The notes under the pieces: model-generated
The model's input: the letters and a program-made list of their open reading frames with translations, nothing else
Database searches by the model: none
Told to the model about the DNA's origin: nothing
Shown: positions 52,093 to 61,037 of the stretch, piece by piece
Numbering within the stretch: the first letter of the stretch is position 1
Layout of the letters: each line of letters begins with the position of its first letter
Position numbers and translations under genes: made by a program
Source of the DNA: Bdellovibrio bacteriovorus
GTDB lineage: Bacteria; Bdellovibrionota; Bdellovibrionia; Bdellovibrionales; Bdellovibrionaceae
Direction of reading: 5' to 3'
NCBI RefSeq assembly: GCF_001592745.1
Contig: NZ_LUKD01000008.1
Coordinates: forward strand, 425,545 to 489,544
Length of the DNA stretch: 64,000 nucleotides

Positions 52093-53323
52093 CTGGGCGC
52101 TTTATGACTGGGCCAACAGTGCTTATTCCACGACGGTCATGGCCGGTTTTTTTCCGATCTTTTTTAAGTCTTACTGGAGTCATGGCACCGACGCCGTCGT
52201 TACAACCGCACGTTTAGGCACGGCCATCTCAGTTTCAAGTTTGGCGATTGCTTTATTGAGCCCCACATTGGGCGTGATCGCCGATCTGAAAGGCTTTAAG
52301 AAACTGTTCTGTATGATCTTTACGGTTGTCGGGGTGCTTTCCTGTGCTGCGATGGGCTTTATTCCCATGGGCGATTGGTTAGCTGCGATAATCGCTTATG
52401 GCGTGGCGATGGCAGCATTCAACGCAGCCAGCGTCTTCTATGATTCGCTTCTTCCCTATGTCGCCCAAGGGCGCACGATGGATTATGCTTCTTCGTTAGG
52501 TTATGCGATGGGATACCTAGGGGGAGGAGTTCTCTTCCTCGTCAACGTGCTCATGTATCTTTTTCCAGCCACGTTCGGAATCCCTGACGGTGTGACAGCC
52601 GTGAAAATCTCTTTTGTGATGGTGGCAGTGTGGTGGCTTGTTTTCTCGTTGCCATTAGCTAAGAATGTCCCTGAGCCGCATGTGCAGATTTCTCCGCACA
52701 ATATATGGCGTCTGACTCAGGAAAGTATAAAAACTCTACGTCGAACCTTTAAAGCACTCTTGCACGAAAAAAATCTTCTTATTTTCATGATTGCTTACTG
52801 GCTTTATATCGACGGTGTTTACACGGTGATGACCATGGCCGTGGATTATGGAATTTCAATCGGATTTGAAGCTAAAGACCTGATTGCCGCTTTGTTGATC
52901 ACACAGTTTATTGGATTTCCATGTGCGTATTTCTTTGGGACTTTCACGAAGCGCTGGGGAACGAAAGCTCCGATTCTGGCGTGTATTGTGATTTACGCCT
53001 TTACGGTGATCGCTGCGACTTGGATGTCCCAAGCATGGCATTTCTATTTGCTTGCGACGGTGATTGGAATGGTTCAAGGGGGTGTGCAATCGCTCAGCCG
53101 TTCGATGTTTGGTCGAATGATCAAACCTGAAGAAAGTGGAGAATACTTTGGCCTCTTCAATCTCGTGGGCCGTTTTGCCTCCATCCTGGGGCCATTAGTG
53201 GTGGCTGTCGGCGTGACCGTGACGGGGAATTCTCGTATGGGCATGATGGGGCTTTTGGTGCTATTCGTTCTTGGTGGAGGCCTTCTCGCATTAGTGCGGG
53301 AACCAGCTCGCGAAAGTGCCTAA
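52061..53323 (+). CDS. MFS transporter, Atg22/UMF1-like
   Basis: A 420-residue transporter with twelve helices. The signature FSWALYDWANSAYSTTVMAGFFPIF is that of the Atg22-like (UMF1) family, whose yeast member exports amino acids from the vacuole. The ATG at 52061 with GGGGGAAG upstream overlaps the potC end by 32 bases, so it is part of the pot operon or coupled to it. Substrate unknown; polyamine or amino-acid export is a guess from context. Confidence 0.9.
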   Translation: MDQTQKKKIFSWALYDWANSAYSTTVMAGFFPIFFKSYWSHGTDAVVTTARLGTAISVSSLAIALLSPTLGVIADLKGFKKLFCMIFTVVGVLSCAAMGFIPMGDWLAAIIAYGVAMAAFNAASVFYDSLLPYVAQGRTMDYASSLGYAMGYLGGGVLFLVNVLMYLFPATFGIPDGVTAVKISFVMVAVWWLVFSLPLAKNVPEPHVQISPHNIWRLTQESIKTLRRTFKALLHEKNLLIFMIAYWLYIDGVYTVMTMAVDYGISIGFEAKDLIAALLITQFIGFPCAYFFGTFTKRWGTKAPILACIVIYAFTVIAATWMSQAWHFYLLATVIGMVQGGVQSLSRSMFGRMIKPEESGEYFGLFNLVGRFASILGPLVVAVGVTVTGNSRMGMMGLLVLFVLGGGLLALVREPARESA

Positions 53324-53416
53324 AAGAGTGAATCTTTTTTAAGCCGAAGAGCCAAAGTTAGCATGCTTCCAAGAAGTGATAGACTTTGGCCTTTGAAAGC
53401 CCGATAAACCTCCGAT

Positions 53417-54007
53417 ATGACTTACAATCCTCGCGATCACTATTTCAAAAAAGCCAAGCAAGAAAACTTCGCGGCACGTTCCGTATTTAAACTGGAAGAG
53501 ATCGACAAGAAATACAAAATCTTTAAGCCCGGCCAAACCGTTTTGGATTTAGGTGCGTCGCCGGGCTCTTGGTCTCAATACGCTTCCAAGATGGTCGGCG
53601 AAAAAGGCAAAGTCTTGGGCGTGGATTTAAGCCCGGTCACGGTGAAACTTAAAAACGCCGTTTTTATTCAAGCTGACCTTCGCGATTTGAACCTGGAGGA
53701 TATTTTTAAAGAGCATGGCTTCGAACCTCCGTTCGATTTAGTGATGTCGGATATGGCTCCCAAAACAACCGGCATTCGCATGACAGATCAGGCCCGCTCG
53801 ATGGAGCTTTGCGAACTTGCGTTGGATGTGGCTCGACGTTTTCTTAAAAAAGACGGCCATTTTATTTGCAAACTCTTTCACAGTGATGACTTCACCAAAC
53901 TTCGTGACGAAATAAAAAAATCTTTCGTGAAGTGTGAAGCGGTGAAACCGGACTCTACGCGAAAGATTTCTAAAGAGATCTTTCTTGTCGGTATCAGTAA
54001 AAAATGA
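53417..54007 (+). CDS. rlmE: 23S rRNA 2'-O-methyltransferase RlmE (FtsJ)
   Basis: A 196-residue protein matching RlmE in length and motifs: RSVFKLEEIDKKYKIFKPG, VLDLGASPGSWSQYA (SAM site), VLGVDLSPV, DLVMSDMAPKTTGIRMTD and GHFICKLFHSDD. The catalytic K-D-K-E pattern is in place: Lys in RSVFKL, Asp in SDMAP, Lys in ICKLF and Glu near SKEIFLVG. RlmE methylates U2552 of 23S rRNA late in 50S assembly. Its stop overlaps the start of the pseudouridine synthase gene by four bases. Confidence 0.96.
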   Translation: MTYNPRDHYFKKAKQENFAARSVFKLEEIDKKYKIFKPGQTVLDLGASPGSWSQYASKMVGEKGKVLGVDLSPVTVKLKNAVFIQADLRDLNLEDIFKEHGFEPPFDLVMSDMAPKTTGIRMTDQARSMELCELALDVARRFLKKDGHFICKLFHSDDFTKLRDEIKKSFVKCEAVKPDSTRKISKEIFLVGISKK

Positions 54008-54684
54008 TTCACATTATTTTTGAGAACGAAAATTTCGTTGTCTGTGACAAAGAAAGCGGAGTGCTCACGACTCCCAGCCGCTTTGAAGAAGACGATGAAC
54101 GTCTTTGCCTTGGAACGGCCCTGCAAAAAAAGTTAGACAAACAGATTTTTCCTATACACCGATTGGATTTTGAAGTTTCAGGTCTTGTTATGTACGCGAA
54201 AAATCCAGAGGCTCATCGCAAAGCCAACGCATGGTTTGAGCAAAAACAAGTGCAGAAAACATATCGTGCGCTTACAAGTAAGCAAGGGTTTGAACATATT
54301 CCTGCAAATGTTCCGAACAGCCGTGAGTGCTTTCAAATCCGACCGGGGCAGAGGTTTGAATGGAAATCACGTATACTTCGTGGCAAGCGTCGAGCTTTTG
54401 AGAGCCCTCAAGGGAAGCCAAGTTTGACAATCGCCATTTTTCTAGACGAGACCGCAAATGCCCACCTGGCTTGGGATTTAAGCCCGGTTACGGGGCGTTC
54501 CCATCAGCTTCGTTTTGATTTAAGTCGTCACGGATTCCCCATATTAGGGGATTCACTCTACGGTTCGACGGTTTTTTTTGGCGAAAATAAAATTGCACTT
54601 CGCTCATATAAAATCGATTTTTCGAGTGCAAAAGGCGCATCAATGCTCGGACTTCCTAGGGTCATCGAAGTGTCATCGTTGTGA
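54004..54684 (+). CDS. RluA-family pseudouridine synthase
   Basis: A 226-residue enzyme with the catalytic HRLDFEVSGLVMYAK motif (Asp in RLD), an opening ENFVVCDKESGVLTTPSR, and WDLSPVTGRSHQLRFDLSRHGFPILGD near the C-terminus. There is no S4 domain. It is coupled to rlmE, so an rRNA or tRNA target is likely. It differs from the TruC-like protein at 23039-23743 and could be a RluE/RluA-type paralogue. Confidence 0.88.
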   Translation: MIHIIFENENFVVCDKESGVLTTPSRFEEDDERLCLGTALQKKLDKQIFPIHRLDFEVSGLVMYAKNPEAHRKANAWFEQKQVQKTYRALTSKQGFEHIPANVPNSRECFQIRPGQRFEWKSRILRGKRRAFESPQGKPSLTIAIFLDETANAHLAWDLSPVTGRSHQLRFDLSRHGFPILGDSLYGSTVFFGENKIALRSYKIDFSSAKGASMLGLPRVIEVSSL

Positions 54685-54719
54685 GTTTTCGCGGACTTTG
54701 CAAAACGTCATATATGTGC

Positions 54720-54755
54720 ACTCATATAAAATAAGTTTGATTATTAAATATGAGT
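54720..54755. promoter_or_regulatory. Inverted half-sites before the MarR gene
   Basis: ACTCATAT (54720-54727) and ATATGAGT (54748-54755) form an 8-base inverted repeat 20 bases apart, upstream of the MarR start at 54772. A third partial copy, ACTCAT, overlaps the start codon. They may be autoregulatory half-sites. Confidence 0.4.
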
Positions 54756-54771
54756 CTCGTTAAATGAACTC

Positions 54772-55257
54772 ATGAACAATGCACCGCTGTCGTCGTATCA
54801 TTCTGAAGTTGCTGAAGTCATGGATTGTATACGCTTTATTTTTAAAGCTTTAAGGGTCGCTTCTAGCCAATCAGAAAAAGATCTTGGACTAAGTGCTGCC
54901 CAAATTTTTGTTCTAAAAAAACTCCAAGCTGAACCTGGTCTTTCCATCAATGATCTTGCGTCTCGCACTACCACTCATCAAAGTTCTGTTTCTGTCGTAG
55001 TAAAAAAATTAGAAGAACAAGGTTTCGTGTCTCGTACAACCTCCAAAGAGGATTCTCGTCGTGTGGTGGTGTCATTGACTCCTGCGGGAGAGCAGAAACT
55101 GCGTGAGGTGCCTCGCACAGTTCAAGAAGAGATGATTGAATGTCTTCACAAAATGGGTCCTGAGAAAACAAAGCAACTAGCCTCTTTGATGAAGGAATTT
55201 GTCAAAGCTGCTGGTTTTGTCGAGGGCGGCTACACTCCCATGATTGGTGAAAAGTAA
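54772..55257 (+). CDS. MarR-family transcriptional regulator
   Basis: A 161-residue winged-helix regulator: LSAAQIFVLKKLQAEPGLSINDLA, TTTHQSSVSVVVKKLEEQG (recognition helix) and SKEDSRRVVVSLTPAG (wing with the conserved D-x-R). MarR proteins usually repress their own gene and efflux or stress genes; the target here is not apparent. No Shine-Dalgarno is clear at the ATG. Confidence 0.92.
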   Translation: MNNAPLSSYHSEVAEVMDCIRFIFKALRVASSQSEKDLGLSAAQIFVLKKLQAEPGLSINDLASRTTTHQSSVSVVVKKLEEQGFVSRTTSKEDSRRVVVSLTPAGEQKLREVPRTVQEEMIECLHKMGPEKTKQLASLMKEFVKAAGFVEGGYTPMIGEK

Positions 55258-55272
55258 GAACACACTTCCTGC

Positions 55273-55938
55273 TTATATCTCTCTTTTAATTTGTTCTAAG
55301 TAAGTTTTGATGAAGGCGATGCGATGTTCGCCTTCTTTTTTGGCGGTCGGTGTATTCAAGTGATCGACTAATTTAAAAAGCTTTTGGAAGAAGTGATCAA
55401 TGCCGTAGCTTTTGTCATCCAAACTGCGGGATTCAGCCCAGGGATCTTCTTCTGCATAAAAGGGTCTGCTCATCATCGTCGAGGTGGCAAAGCATCTAGC
55501 AATGCCAATGGCCCCTAAGCTGTCCAGTCTGTCTGCATCCTGAACAATCTGCGCTTCTAATGTTGTCGCCTTGATATTTGCGCTATAGCTGTGGGCTTCA
55601 ATGGCATGGCGAATGGCTTCATAATACTTCTCTGGATATCCGACGGACTTCAAGTACTCGATGGCTGCTTCAGCGGAAAGCTGTGAAGCATAGGGGCGGC
55701 GAGGATCGCCCTTAGGGACATTGATATAGTCATGAAAGAAAGCCGCTGGTAAAACCACGTTCCAGTCCGCTTTTTCATGAAGGCATAAGTTCTTCGCGGT
55801 GTTCACCACGCGCATGATATGAAGGTAATCGTGAGCAGGATCCGTGGGAGGATACAAGACTCGCGCCTTATTGCTAAAGAGCTGAAACCATTTTTTTTCG
55901 TCGTGAACGGTGGGGGTGTGGTTTTCCATGACTCCCAT
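55273..55938 (-). CDS. HD-domain phosphohydrolase
   Basis: A 221-residue enzyme with the HD signature: H in PAHDYLHIMRV, HD in AAFFHDYIN, and D in QDADRLDSLG. The family includes nucleotide and phosphate hydrolases acting on small metabolites; the substrate is unknown. A start three codons in (ATG with GGGAG just upstream) is possible. It follows the VOC gene by ten bases on the same strand. Confidence 0.9.
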   Translation of the reverse strand: MGVMENHTPTVHDEKKWFQLFSNKARVLYPPTDPAHDYLHIMRVVNTAKNLCLHEKADWNVVLPAAFFHDYINVPKGDPRRPYASQLSAEAAIEYLKSVGYPEKYYEAIRHAIEAHSYSANIKATTLEAQIVQDADRLDSLGAIGIARCFATSTMMSRPFYAEEDPWAESRSLDDKSYGIDHFFQKLFKLVDHLNTPTAKKEGEHRIAFIKTYLEQIKREI

Positions 55939-55948
55939 CTTAAACCGC

Positions 55949-56323
55949 TCACTCTGCTTCTGGCAAATTGATCAAAGTCTCTTTGTGATGAGCGGGTTCC
56001 CAGAGTTCAATCCTATTCCCTTCAGGGTCATAGACCCAGGCAAAAAGCCCATGCTCGGTTTCTTCTATGCGATCATCAATGCGCACGCCGTTTTCTGCCA
56101 TGGAGGTCAGAAGAGCGGCCAGATTGTCGACCTGGAAATTAAAGAGGTTGCGGGTGTTGGAAGGAGAGAAATAGCTGGTGTCGTAAGGAAAAAAGCTGAC
56201 CGGCTCGGAGTTCGCTAAAAGACGCTCACTCGGAATGACGAAGGCTCCGTCAGAGTCCTGCATCAGGCCTAGGTTTTGTTGATACCAAGAATAAAGGTTT
56301 TGGGGGACGCCATTGATTCTCAT
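55949..56323 (-). CDS. VOC-superfamily protein with shortened N-terminus
   Basis: A 124-residue glyoxalase-fold protein: LYSWYQQNLGL, a second strand RNLFNFQVDNLAALL, and WVYDPEGNRIELWEP at the end, typical of VOC proteins. Compared with relatives, the first strand between RINGV and PQNLYSWY lacks about six to eight residues. That strand would contribute to the metal site, so activity may be reduced. The segment reads through in frame, so this is a small in-frame deletion or a divergent start rather than a frameshift. Confidence 0.78.
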   Translation of the reverse strand: MRINGVPQNLYSWYQQNLGLMQDSDGAFVIPSERLLANSEPVSFFPYDTSYFSPSNTRNLFNFQVDNLAALLTSMAENGVRIDDRIEETEHGLFAWVYDPEGNRIELWEPAHHKETLINLPEAE

Positions 56324-56382
56324 GGGCCCATTTTGCTTTGGTCTCCTAGGAAATCAAGAAATCCCCGGAACTGTGCAAGGAA

Positions 56383-56859
56383 TCAGTGATTGGCCGGCTG
56401 ACGCAGAACCTTGCACCAATCGGGATGTTTTTTCGTTCCACCGTCATAAGTGTAGGCCAGGTTGTTCTTTAGCAGAATCTCTTTCAGGGAACGACCATCT
56501 ACTATGACATCCGCCAGAATGCGAAAGTACTTATCGCGCTGGACATTGTGCAGTTCAACGGTCTTGGCATTTCTTAAAGTACTAGCCACCAAATTGCGGG
56601 CAATCTTACCTGCCTCTTTTTCGCAGCCATTTTTTGTTTTTACCTCGGGCGTATCGATTCCCGAAACGCGAACTGAAATGTTTTTACCGATCAATGCCGG
56701 CACGTTTGGAATATTCACCGTCAAGGTATCACCATCGTAGTTCTTTAAAACCTTCACACAGCGAAAGGTGGTGTCATCATGTTGGCACACTTGAGCCTGG
56801 AGGGTGAAGGGAAGGGACGTGATGGCAAAACAGAAGATAAGTCGAAGGTGAAATCTCAT
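56383..56859 (-). CDS. Secreted thermonuclease-like (SNase) nuclease
   Basis: A 158-residue protein with a signal peptide (cleavage after LQAQA-like region near residue 23) and an SNase OB fold: YDGDTLTVNIPNV, VRVSGIDTPEVK (Arg and Asp of the active site), CEKEAGKIARN (Glu) and KYFRILADVIVDG (Arg). Three cysteines suggest periplasmic or extracellular stability. SNase-type enzymes degrade RNA and DNA with calcium; a secreted version fits breakdown of prey or environmental nucleic acid. Confidence 0.9.
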   Translation of the reverse strand: MRFHLRLIFCFAITSLPFTLQAQVCQHDDTTFRCVKVLKNYDGDTLTVNIPNVPALIGKNISVRVSGIDTPEVKTKNGCEKEAGKIARNLVASTLRNAKTVELHNVQRDKYFRILADVIVDGRSLKEILLKNNLAYTYDGGTKKHPDWCKVLRQPANH

Positions 56860-56895
56860 GATTTAAGCTTATCTTCTGTTTTGTTGCTCGTCAAA

Positions 56896-57825
56896 CTAAG
56901 GGGTGCTGTGCAAAGACGCCAAGCTTGATATACGGGATTGAGTTCGAATTTTCTTAGTCAGCATGCGGTCCTTCGTCGCACTTTGCTCCAGATACCTTTT
57001 TATATCTTCGGGGCGCAGAGATTTCTCTGAGCGTGCCAGTAAAGAAGCCACCAGGCCGCTCACCCACGCTGTTGCTTGTGAAGTCCCCGTCATAAATCCA
57101 TAGCGGCCGCCGGGGAGGGATGAAAAAACGTTCTTACCTGGCGCCGCTATGTCGACAGACTTGGAACCATAGTTACTGCTCGCTAAAAGACGCTTACGAG
57201 AATCGACGGCGGCAACAGAAATAATGTTGCTTAATCGGTAGCCCGCTGGATAGTAGCCGACGCGGTCGGTGTCGCGCCCTTCATTGCCGGCCGCCGCTAC
57301 AAAAACGATTCCCTGTTTTTGAGCGTCACGAATAGCAGCTTCTTCCAGCGGGCTTCTTGAGTCGCCACCACCTGAATAGTTAATAATGTCCGCTTTCATT
57401 TTCGTTGCATACCGAATGGCTTTCACCGTCGCTAGCAAGTTGTCATCCCCTGACTGAAGCGGGTCGTAGTATTTCAGAATCATGAATTTCACTTTTTGAG
57501 TTTTCGCTTTTTGCAGGATAATTCCCGCGACGTGGGTGCCGTGCCCGTGATTGTCTGAGATATCACTATTGTTTGAAACAAAGTTCCATCCATGGAGGTC
57601 ATCGGCATATCCATTGCCATCATCATCTAAAGTATTTTTCTGATCGTTCGGATTCACCCACAAGTGATCCCGAATAAGGGGATGATTTATGTCGACCCCA
57701 GTATCAATGATCGCTACGACAATGTCGCGATCCTTAGGTGCAGTCGTGTCTGCTTGCGCTTGAACAGCGAGGTTTGCAAAAAGAAGAAGCACTAAAAGTT
57801 TCTTTGGAAGTGTTGTCGTCATCAT
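56896..57825 (-). CDS. Secreted subtilisin-like (S8) serine protease
   Basis: About 309 residues with a signal peptide (MMTTTLPKKLLVLLLFANLA, cleavage near AQA). Counting from 57825, the triad is D41 (AIIDTGVD), H95 (HGHGTHVAG) and S249 (GTSQATAW), with oxyanion N181 (AAAGNEG). The usual GTSMA is GTSQA. No long pro-domain separates the signal from the catalytic part, unlike many secreted subtilases. The start is one of two adjacent ATGs; a TTG ten codons upstream is less likely. Confidence 0.92.
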   Translation of the reverse strand: MMTTTLPKKLLVLLLFANLAVQAQADTTAPKDRDIVVAIIDTGVDINHPLIRDHLWVNPNDQKNTLDDDGNGYADDLHGWNFVSNNSDISDNHGHGTHVAGIILQKAKTQKVKFMILKYYDPLQSGDDNLLATVKAIRYATKMKADIINYSGGGDSRSPLEEAAIRDAQKQGIVFVAAAGNEGRDTDRVGYYPAGYRLSNIISVAAVDSRKRLLASSNYGSKSVDIAAPGKNVFSSLPGGRYGFMTGTSQATAWVSGLVASLLARSEKSLRPEDIKRYLEQSATKDRMLTKKIRTQSRISSLASLHSTP

Positions 57826-58040
57826 GACTGACGTACAAAGCAAAGTGAAAGCCAACTCTGCGTGCGTTGATTTCGATTTCGTTTTGAAATTCGCTGCGAG
57901 TGTTTAGATTTTTCAGAACACCCCGAAATTTACGGCGTGTGATCAGAAAATTCCAGTCACCAGAATTCTCTGGGCAACTGTCTAAAGTTTGGACAGGGAT
58001 TCTTGAGTCTTTTTAAGAAGCTAGGCGGGGAGGGAAAAAG

Positions 58041-58065
58041 AAAAGGATCCTTGCGGATCCTTTTT
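58041..58065 (-). terminator. Rho-independent terminator after the diguanylate cyclase gene
   Basis: Stem GGATCC / GGATCC extended by A-T pairs, loop of four bases, with T runs on both sides, so it can act in either direction. It lies 21 bases downstream of the GGDEF gene stop. Confidence 0.88.
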
Positions 58066-58085
58066 AGTCTCAGTTAGATTCCTTA

Positions 58086-59198
58086 TTATGCGACCCGTTT
58101 CATTCCGGGGGCTTTTGCTAACGAGTATTTGTTGCGGCCTGTTTGCTTGGATTCGTACAGGGCTTCATCGGCACGCTTGTACCAGCTATCCGCCGATTCT
58201 CCCGCGGTGATTTCTGCAATCCCCATAGAGATGGTGAAACGAATCTCAAGTTTATCTTGCACAAAGACTTCTTTGCGGATGCGGTTCATGGCCTCTTCTG
58301 CCATCTTGATCGCGGCTTCCGTATTACAACCCGGAAGAATCACGGCGAACTCTTCACCGCCTAGACGGGCGATAAAATCTTCTTCGCGAGAAAAGCTTTC
58401 TTGCAGCAGGCGAACGCATTCTTTTAGCACGAAATCGCCAATATCGTGTCCGTAGGCATCGTTGATCTTTTTAAAGAAGTCGATGTCCAAAAGAATCAGT
58501 GTCATCGGGTCTTTGTCGATGTCATGCAATTGCAGATAGCGGCGTACTTGCTCATCGTAACTGCGACGGTTGTGAGCTCCCGTCATGTGATCCCGGCGCA
58601 TGGTCTGATTGGCTTCCATCAATTGCTTTTTGACCGTGGTTAGATTCTTTTTAATGGATTCCATGCGTTTAGAGCGGCGTTCGTTCGTTGAATTCTGATG
58701 CTTCAAATAGAAGTTAATGAATTCTCTGGAGCGCGCGCGCAGCTCTTCAATAGAGTTTGATTCAACGGCTTCACGCAAGCCCTCAAGGCTTTGATTGATA
58801 TCTGCTTGCGAAGCATCTTCGACTTGGGCTTCTTCGCTTAAGTGATCCGCGAAATCCCAGATGATGCGTTTAAAATCGTCAAACGTGTTTTGCACGTAAG
58901 TGTATTCATCAATGCGGTAGCTAGAGATAAACTGACGAAGGCGGAACAGAGTTTTTTCTGTTGCTTCTGTATCGGCTTGTACTAGCTCTTTAGCGAACGT
59001 ATCCAATTTCGCGCGCACCTTGCGCACCGAATGATTTTGAATTTCAAAGAGGTGCTTGTTGTAAACATCAAGGATGTAGAGCAACGTTGCGCGATCCTCG
59101 GTCAAAGAGGGACCTGCAGAGGCCGCTCCTTTTTCGTGGGATGAAGTGCCCCAGTCCATATCAAACTGCTCAACAAGTTTTTTCATCCATTGTTTCAA
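58086..59198 (-). CDS. Diguanylate cyclase with helical N-terminal region
   Basis: A 370-residue protein. The last 170 residues are a GGDEF domain with RLGGEEFAVILPG, DIDFFKKINDAYGHDIGDFVL and SMGIAEI intact, so it should make c-di-GMP. The R-x-x-D inhibitory site is not obvious. The N-terminal 200 residues are helical and charged, without membrane segment, so it may respond to a cytosolic partner. It starts at TTG with AGGAGG six bases upstream. In Bdellovibrio, c-di-GMP enzymes control steps of predation and gliding; a role here is inference. Confidence 0.93.
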   Translation of the reverse strand: MKQWMKKLVEQFDMDWGTSSHEKGAASAGPSLTEDRATLLYILDVYNKHLFEIQNHSVRKVRAKLDTFAKELVQADTEATEKTLFRLRQFISSYRIDEYTYVQNTFDDFKRIIWDFADHLSEEAQVEDASQADINQSLEGLREAVESNSIEELRARSREFINFYLKHQNSTNERRSKRMESIKKNLTTVKKQLMEANQTMRRDHMTGAHNRRSYDEQVRRYLQLHDIDKDPMTLILLDIDFFKKINDAYGHDIGDFVLKECVRLLQESFSREEDFIARLGGEEFAVILPGCNTEAAIKMAEEAMNRIRKEVFVQDKLEIRFTISMGIAEITAGESADSWYKRADEALYESKQTGRNKYSLAKAPGMKRVA

Positions 59199-59435
59199 AC
59201 GTAGCCTCCTGGCGACTAAACAACCACCTTTCTCATCGGAATTATAGGGTCTTGATTGAAGGTCCCCCGCCGATTTTTAATCGAGAGTCCTGTTTCAGAC
59301 TGAGACAATCAACACAATTGCCACTCCTCAAGAGTGATTTTCAGAACGCATTGTTGTTTTTATGCACAACTTCCTGACACTGCCTGCGACGCCTTCTGAA
59401 TGGGACTATCATCGAAGTCATCAAGGAGATTTGTC

Positions 59436-61037
59436 ATGGCTGTAAGTGCAAAAGTCAGCGGACCAGATTTCTCTAAGGGAGTTTCTGAAGAAATACTTAA
59501 AGACAATGAAAGCCTGCTTGGTCATATCGGTGATGAACCGGTTCTTTTAGTTCGTCACGAAGGCGATTATTTCGCGGTGGGTGCAAAGTGCTCTCACTAT
59601 GGAGGCCCCTTAGAGGCCGGCATCGTGACAGGTGATAAAGTCATGTGTCCGTGGCATCACTCTTGTTTTGATTTAAGAACGGGGGAAGCTTTAAAAGCGC
59701 CGGCTTTAAGTCCCATTCCAGCTTGGCATGTTGAAGTCCGCGATAACAAAGTTTACGTCACCGATAAGAAAAGCCCTGTGATAACTCCACGTAAAGGCAC
59801 AGAAACTCAACAGTATGTCATTGTCGGCGCCGGGGCTGCGGGGACTGCGGCTGCTGTGATGTTAAGAAGAAAAGGTTTCTTGGGAAGCATCACGCTGATC
59901 GGTGAAGACAAAGAACTTCCGTATGACCGTCCTAATCTTTCAAAAGATTTTTTGGCGGGGAATGCCCCTGAAGAATGGATTCCTCTTTTTACCGAAGATT
60001 TTTACAAACAAAATCGCATTCGTCTTGAATTGGGTGTCAAAGTTGAAAAAATTGATACGCATAGAAACTCTGTATTTATCTCGAATGGAAAATCTTTGAA
60101 ATATGATCGCTGTTTACTCGCGACCGGAGGGACTCCTCGAAAGCCGCGCATTCCTGGAATTGATAAAGGGCATGTGTATTTGCTGCGAACATTGAAAGAC
60201 AGTCGGCGCATTATCGCGCGCACGTCGTGGGCCTCTAGGGTCGTTATCATCGGGGCGGGTTTTATTGGGCTCGAAGTCGCGGCCTCTTTGCGCTTACGAG
60301 GGATGGAAGTTCATGTTGTGGCTCCAGAGGAAATGCCACTGATGAATGTCGTGGGCGTTCACGTCGGAAGTTATCTTAAAAAATTGCATGAACAGCATGG
60401 AGTGAAATTTCATCTAGGACACGGAATTAAGGAAATTCGCGATCGCAGCGTGGTGTTAGATAACAAGCAAAGCATTGATGCTGACTTCGTTGTAGTAGGA
60501 GCCGGAATACAACCAAACACGGAACTAGCCGAACAAGCGGGCTGCTTTACAGACAACGGAATTTTAGTAAATGAATATCTAGAAACCAGTATGCCCGGCA
60601 TATTTGCTGCCGGAGATATCGCCCGTTGGCCCGATCCTCGCAGTCAAAGGCCGATTCGAGTCGAACACTGGGAGGTCGCTGAGCGCCAAGGGCAAGTGGC
60701 AGCGCTAAATATGATGGGTGATAAAGTGCGCTTCCAAGATGTGCCGTTCTTCTGGACAACACATTATGGACTGACCTTGTGTTACATTGGACATTCGGAT
60801 CGTTTTGATCGCATGGATGTTTTGGGCGACATGGAGCAAGTGGATTTTGCCGTCGCCTATTACGAAGATCGAAGAATTGCGGCCTTGCTTACGGTGGGGC
60901 GTGATCAGGAAAATCTGAAAGTGGAAGAAGCGCTTTCGCATTTAGATGATGAAAAGGTACACGAAATCTTGGCTGAGTACGAACATCGTTTTGAACGGAT
61001 TCAATCTTCGCCCGGGTTTATGGAGCCCTCACCCTGA
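59436..61037 (+). CDS. Rieske/AIF-like FAD oxidoreductase
   Basis: A 533-residue fusion with an N-terminal Rieske [2Fe-2S] domain (C52-x-H54 and C71-x-x-H74) and a pyridine-nucleotide-disulfide-oxidoreductase body: YVIVGAGAAGTAAAVML (FAD), VVIIGAGFIGLEVAASLRL (NAD), and GIFAAGDIARWPDP. This order matches the AIFM3-like/NirB-type ferredoxin reductases. It probably passes electrons from NADH via FAD and the Fe-S centre. AAGGAG seven bases before the ATG at 59436 decides the start. It overlaps the convergent HTTM-like gene by 37 bases. Confidence 0.93.
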   Translation: MAVSAKVSGPDFSKGVSEEILKDNESLLGHIGDEPVLLVRHEGDYFAVGAKCSHYGGPLEAGIVTGDKVMCPWHHSCFDLRTGEALKAPALSPIPAWHVEVRDNKVYVTDKKSPVITPRKGTETQQYVIVGAGAAGTAAAVMLRRKGFLGSITLIGEDKELPYDRPNLSKDFLAGNAPEEWIPLFTEDFYKQNRIRLELGVKVEKIDTHRNSVFISNGKSLKYDRCLLATGGTPRKPRIPGIDKGHVYLLRTLKDSRRIIARTSWASRVVIIGAGFIGLEVAASLRLRGMEVHVVAPEEMPLMNVVGVHVGSYLKKLHEQHGVKFHLGHGIKEIRDRSVVLDNKQSIDADFVVVGAGIQPNTELAEQAGCFTDNGILVNEYLETSMPGIFAAGDIARWPDPRSQRPIRVEHWEVAERQGQVAALNMMGDKVRFQDVPFFWTTHYGLTLCYIGHSDRFDRMDVLGDMEQVDFAVAYYEDRRIAALLTVGRDQENLKVEEALSHLDDEKVHEILAEYEHRFERIQSSPGFMEPSP

